Positions 59,113-62,040 of a stretch of 62,040 bases of DNA are shown piece by piece. Position 1 is the stretch's first letter, and each line of letters begins with the position of its first letter. Under the pieces are notes generated by a model. It was not told the origin of the DNA. It made no database searches and was given only the letters and a program-made list of their open reading frames with translations. Source of the DNA: an uncultured Acetatifactor sp. (GTDB taxonomy: Bacteria > Bacillota > Clostridia > Lachnospirales > Lachnospiraceae); NCBI GenBank assembly GCA_934402315.1, contig CAKRTS010000020.1, positions 1 to 62,040 of the forward strand. The letters run 5' to 3'. The translations under genes and the position numbers were made by a program.

Positions 59113-59964
59113 ATGAGTACAGATTCCGTCCTATCCTTTCCAATAGCTGCCCCTTTCGATGTGATTTATCGCAAGGATAGCCCCGCCTATCCTGTCGGTC
59201 CGCATTCCCATAACGGTGTTGAGATTTACCTTACCCTCTCGCCTTTGCCGGATGTTCTCTTAAATGACAAGGTCTCCGCGGTTCCCGCCGGAACCCTGAT
59301 TATCATACCGCCGTTCTGTGTCCATCAGCTTTATCACAGTTCCGGCACTCTCTATGAGCGCTACATTTTAAGCCTTAATACGCAATGGCTGGATGCTGTA
59401 TTTTGCGGTCAGACTGATTTTCTGTCCTATATGAAGCAAAGCACAGCCCCCCTTTTACTTGTTCCGAACCAAGCTGCAAGAGCAGAACTGATCCGGGGAA
59501 TGACTTCATTGCTCTCTTTCTCCAAAGTCACCACTCCAATCGCCATGGCAGAGCTCTTTGCCCTGCTCGCAAAGTTAAATGAAATCGTTGAAAACCTCTG
59601 CCCCGCCCAGACGCTCAATCCACCAATCTCGTCAGCTCAGCAAAGGATCAACGAAATCATTGCCTATATACACGATCACATTACGGAGAATCTGACCGTG
59701 GAGGAGCTTGCCGGGCATTTCTTCCTCCATCCCGACTATCTTTCACGCTTGTTTAAAAAGCATACCCATGCAACCGTCAGCCACTATATCACACTGCAAA
59801 AAATCGCAACGGCACAGTCCCTGCTCCGTGACGGCCAGACGGTCACACAGGTACAGACGGCTCTGGGCTACTCGAGCTATGCATATTTTTTTAAAAGCTT
59901 CCAGAAGAACACGGGAATGTCGCCAAGCCAATACCGCACGCGGTATTATGTAAAAACTCTTTAA
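59113..59964 (+). CDS. AraC family transcriptional regulator
   Basis: The start is the ATG at 59113 with AAGGAG before it. N-terminal cupin sugar-sensing domain (about 10-100; VGPHSHNGVEIYLTLS, AGTLIIIPPFCVHQLYHSS) and two AraC HTH units at the C-terminus (about 180-283; LTVEELAGHFFLHPDYLSRL, VTQVQTALGYSSYAYFFKSF, GMSPSQYR). Divergent from the sugar locus, which it probably activates when its ligand is bound. 283 residues. Confidence 0.93.
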   Translation: MSTDSVLSFPIAAPFDVIYRKDSPAYPVGPHSHNGVEIYLTLSPLPDVLLNDKVSAVPAGTLIIIPPFCVHQLYHSSGTLYERYILSLNTQWLDAVFCGQTDFLSYMKQSTAPLLLVPNQAARAELIRGMTSLLSFSKVTTPIAMAELFALLAKLNEIVENLCPAQTLNPPISSAQQRINEIIAYIHDHITENLTVEELAGHFFLHPDYLSRLFKKHTHATVSHYITLQKIATAQSLLRDGQTVTQVQTALGYSSYAYFFKSFQKNTGMSPSQYRTRYYVKTL

Positions 59965-60135
59965 AGCCCCTTTCTCTCCAAGATTTTCTATATACTTTTA
60001 CCGGTAAATGTAATATACTATCCGTAACGGCTCGAGCTGGGAAATGAAACGGAAAGGAACAAGAATCATCAGGCGCACTACGCTAAAGATGCCACCCTCG
60101 CGGATGGCATCTTTTTATATATTCTGATCCGGGGA
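59965..60135 (+). terminator. Gap after araC with terminator at 60085-60116
   Basis: Hairpin AAAGATGCCA (60085-60094), 10-base loop, TGGCATCTTTTT (60105-60116). The 120 bases before it contain a TATACT -10-like hexamer (60014-60019) without a good -35 and a GA-rich stretch; it could be the araC 3' end or a short separate RNA. I see no protein gene. Confidence 0.7.
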
Positions 60136-61539
60136 TCAATGGGTTGCATAGTACTCGTCAAGAGCCGCCTTGCATTCTTCCTCGGTATGACCGGCTCCGC
60201 TGACAGACACAAGCCCATCGCTCCGGATGGAAACACTCACGCCGTTTGAAGCTGTCCATGTTGTTCCATAATCAATCTCTCCGACTACCTCTGTCTCCTG
60301 CTGGCTCTCCTCGTTTGTACTGTCAGGCCGGGCGTCCGGGCTGGTGGTCTGTGCGTTTGAGTTGGATGCCAGCGCAAAGTTTTCAACTGCATAAATCATT
60401 CCATTGTATATATATACTGCACATGCACCTGATCCGTAAGCGCTGTTCAGATAGTTTGCATGGTGCCCGGGAGAGAGATACCACAGCATATGGACGCTCC
60501 ATCCGTTGGCGGTGGTTCCACCTTGATATTCAATATTCTCACCGTAATTGCCGCAGCCATTATGGGAAAAATCGGTAACGATCTGCTGTGCTCTCTGGCA
60601 CGCAAAGTTATAAATGTTTTCATCCCACTCGAGCGCATTTAAACCTTCCGAAACCCTTTCCTCATTCATATAGCGCCATACATCCTCTGCTGCAGCTCTG
60701 TCGAAGCTGCCCGTTTCGTCGCTGGAGCTCCCGGGTACGCCGTCGATCTTACCTAACACCTGCCACGTCGCCGCATCAAGGACAGTTCCATCTTCACAGA
60801 TTGCGATGTTTTCGCCATATTTTTCATAAGCCGCTGCTACAATAGGATTGTTGGGGTTCAGGTAACCGTCCAGTGTCAGAAAATCCGTCTGGCTGGAGTT
60901 TGTGTTCTTTGCAATATTTGTTTCAGCTACCTTCTCGTCGCTTAGGTACTTATTGCTGACAAAGGCTTCGCCATCATCATAAACTATTCTGTACCAGCCG
61001 GTCTCATTGCACTGCCCTGTGACGGTGACTTCGTTATTTTTCTTAAGACTTCCCAGCTTCGTTCCGCTTGTGGCAGGTAAGTTTCTTACATTTACGGAGC
61101 TCTTCGCGTACATGGTCTTGTTCAAATCCGCGTAAGTGTACGCGCCCGTCTCGGACTTAGAGCTCGTCTGAGGCTCGGGGCTTGTCTCAGGCTTAGGGTC
61201 TGTCTCAGGGCTGGGGCTTGTCTCAGGCTTGGAAGCGGTATTATCGTTGGATTCCACGTTGGTCTCCTCGGTCTCTGGCACAGATTCTTCACTCTCCGGA
61301 ACGGGTTTCTCAGTCTCCGGAACGGATTCCTGCGTTTCTGCAGGTTCGATTTCTCCGATAGGCTGCTCCGTCTCCGGAACCATTTCCTCTGTCGTCTCCG
61401 GGACTGTCTCCGTGCCCTCGTCCATGGTTTGGGATCCGATTATTTCTGGCGTTCCTGCGGTCCCGGAAGTAGCATTGCATGCCGCCATCACTGCTGTCAT
61501 CATAACTGCCATCATTATTGCTACGACTCTTTTTTTCAT
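60136..61539 (-). CDS. CAP/SCP-domain lipoprotein with SH3 domain and Pro/Glu repeats
   Basis: The start is the ATG at 61539 behind GGAAGGAAAAGG. Lipobox VMAAC (Cys about 21). A long Pro/Glu/Thr/Ser stalk (about 38-130) is built from units such as VPETE, VPESE and KPETSP. A bacterial SH3 domain follows (about 140-205; SSVNVRNLPATSGTKLGSL, GWYRIVYDDGEAFVSNKYL). The CAP domain lies at about 285-395: ERVSEGLNALEWDENIYNFA, FSHNGCGNYGENI, SVHMLWYLSPGHHANYL (CAP His). A small final domain ends the protein. CAP domains bind lipids or act as proteases in various systems; here probably a wall-linked surface protein. Confidence 0.88.
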   Translation of the reverse strand: MKKRVVAIMMAVMMTAVMAACNATSGTAGTPEIIGSQTMDEGTETVPETTEEMVPETEQPIGEIEPAETQESVPETEKPVPESEESVPETEETNVESNDNTASKPETSPSPETDPKPETSPEPQTSSKSETGAYTYADLNKTMYAKSSVNVRNLPATSGTKLGSLKKNNEVTVTGQCNETGWYRIVYDDGEAFVSNKYLSDEKVAETNIAKNTNSSQTDFLTLDGYLNPNNPIVAAAYEKYGENIAICEDGTVLDAATWQVLGKIDGVPGSSSDETGSFDRAAAEDVWRYMNEERVSEGLNALEWDENIYNFACQRAQQIVTDFSHNGCGNYGENIEYQGGTTANGWSVHMLWYLSPGHHANYLNSAYGSGACAVYIYNGMIYAVENFALASNSNAQTTSPDARPDSTNEESQQETEVVGEIDYGTTWTASNGVSVSIRSDGLVSVSGAGHTEEECKAALDEYYATH

Positions 61540-61835
61540 AATCCTTTTCCTTCCTTGTACTTTTTGTATCACACAGCCTATCTGTGTTTCTACTTGTTAG
61601 ACAATGTCCTTTTCAAAAAGGATTTAAAATCCCGAAAAAAATTTTGTATATGCTTCTTTATATTGTAGCTGTCTTCATTTAAAAAGCTATGTCACAAATA
61701 TGCAGTAGCTTTTGCAATACAATATGTGTTCTGATGGCATAGAAAAGGACAGTCGTTTTTTTAGCTGCCCTTGGGGTTAAATATTGGGATTTCGTTAGAT
61801 ATTGTCCGATAAATGTAAGGTAATATCATGCAAAT
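61540..61835. other. AT-rich gap upstream of the CAP-domain gene
   Basis: No intact gene is seen. The minus strand has TACAAT and TATAAA near 61660-61670 as possible -10 elements without a convincing -35. Confidence 0.4.
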
Positions 61836-61949
61836 TCAAGCAACAACTTTATCGCCTTTTGCTCGATTGCATTTCCAACACAATGTCTGGAGATTATCTT
61901 CTACTGTCTCACCGCCTTTGACCAAAAGGCTGCAGCAAATCCTGACCAT
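61836..61949 (-). pseudogene. HNH endonuclease C-terminal remnant
   Basis: The minus strand reads VKGGETVEDNLQTLCWKCNR, then AKGDKVVA and a stop (61836-61838). This is the end of an HNH endonuclease: the GG-x-T-x-x-NLQTLC segment and the second zinc pair CWKC. The part before it, which should carry DHIIP with the catalytic His and the first zinc pair, is not present in any frame within the window; the frame is closed by stops at 61950 and beyond. A small reading of 37 codons from 61949 is unlikely to be translated. Confidence 0.65.
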
Positions 61950-61982
61950 TCATTATAATAACAATAGTTTAGCCATATACAT

Positions 61983-62040
61983 CAGTGCTTCCTCTTTTCC
62001 AATGCCAACCCAATCAATCGATCCGCCTGATCTGCCATGA
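61983..62040 (-). other. Possible C-terminal end of a gene entering from the right edge
   Basis: The minus strand reads ADQADRLIGLALEKRKH and a stop at 61983-61985, open to the window edge. Seventeen codons are too few to name; it may be the end of a protein or chance. Confidence 0.25.

Noticed and set aside
60000..60084. Possible riboswitch or small RNA before the terminator after araC
   Set aside because: The GA-rich stretch did not match any riboswitch consensus I could recall and the promoter is weak; kept only as a note in the intergenic entry.
61828..62040. 70-codon plus-strand ORF at the right edge
   Set aside because: No ribosome site, low-complexity product, and the opposite strand carries a recognisable HNH remnant.

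Overview
The window looks like chromosomal DNA from an endospore-forming member of the Clostridia, most probably Lachnospiraceae. The reasons are a complete spoIIIAA-AH operon, spoIVB, the Firmicutes order nusB-xseA-xseB-ispA-dxs-tlyA-nadK-argR-recN-spoIVB, strong AGGAGG-type ribosome sites, and protein families typical of this group (DUF1836, DUF4003, the YerC/TrpR family, Asp23, tandem-OB SSB-like protein). Most genes lie on the minus strand. No rRNA, tRNA or CRISPR array was recognised.

Layout: 1-0.6 kb holds the tail of an FtsX-type permease and a 41-codon ORF. 0.6-5 kb holds rlmD with an unusual C-terminal extension, a small membrane protein and pcrA. 5-8 kb holds a membrane-anchored zinc-ribbon protein, an SPFH protein with three zinc ribbons and an XRE regulator. 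8-13.3 kb holds an orphan NMT1-type binding lipoprotein, DUF1836, a YerC-like regulator, a bactofilin paired with a catalytically dead M23 protein, a eukaryotic-type HisA and an Asn-rich lipoprotein. 13.4-20.6 kb holds dapB-dapA, a CobA-like ATPase, an SSB-like protein, typA and a GT-C-like membrane protein. 20.6-25.1 kb holds a MacAB-like export operon followed by a DUF4003 gene.

25.3-30.2 kb is visibly AT-richer and looks like an accessory island. It has a lipoprotein and a small Cro/CI regulator sharing a divergent promoter, an AbiEi gene with a broken AbiEii toxin gene, a broken flavin reductase gene and a Fic protein. Both broken genes keep their two ends but have lost the middle. The island sits just downstream of spoIVB, where spo0A is commonly found in spore formers.

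30.2-40.8 kb is the housekeeping block from spoIVB back to nusB and asp23: DNA repair, isoprenoid precursor supply, NADP synthesis, arginine control and rRNA modification. 40.8-50.4 kb holds a transglutaminase-like lipoprotein, prfC, deoB, the spoIIIA operon behind a probable sigma-E promoter, and a divergent 80-residue stand-alone glycyl-radical protein (GrcA type). 50.4-54.3 kb holds a second transglutaminase-like protein, a small membrane protein, a CPBP protease and its TetR regulator. 54.3-60.1 kb is a glycan-use locus: GH43, a TIM-barrel isomerase and two Gfo/Idh/MocA oxidoreductases, with a divergent AraC regulator. 60.1-62 kb holds a CAP/SCP-domain lipoprotein with an SH3 domain and the remains of an HNH endonuclease gene.

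The most unusual signals are a 64-bp sequence found before argR and before an unrelated lipoprotein gene (87 percent identical, every difference a transition) with a shorter related piece before typA; the two internally deleted pseudogenes side by side; a promoter whose spacer is filled by a perfect 14-bp palindrome; and the bactofilin with its dead M23 partner.
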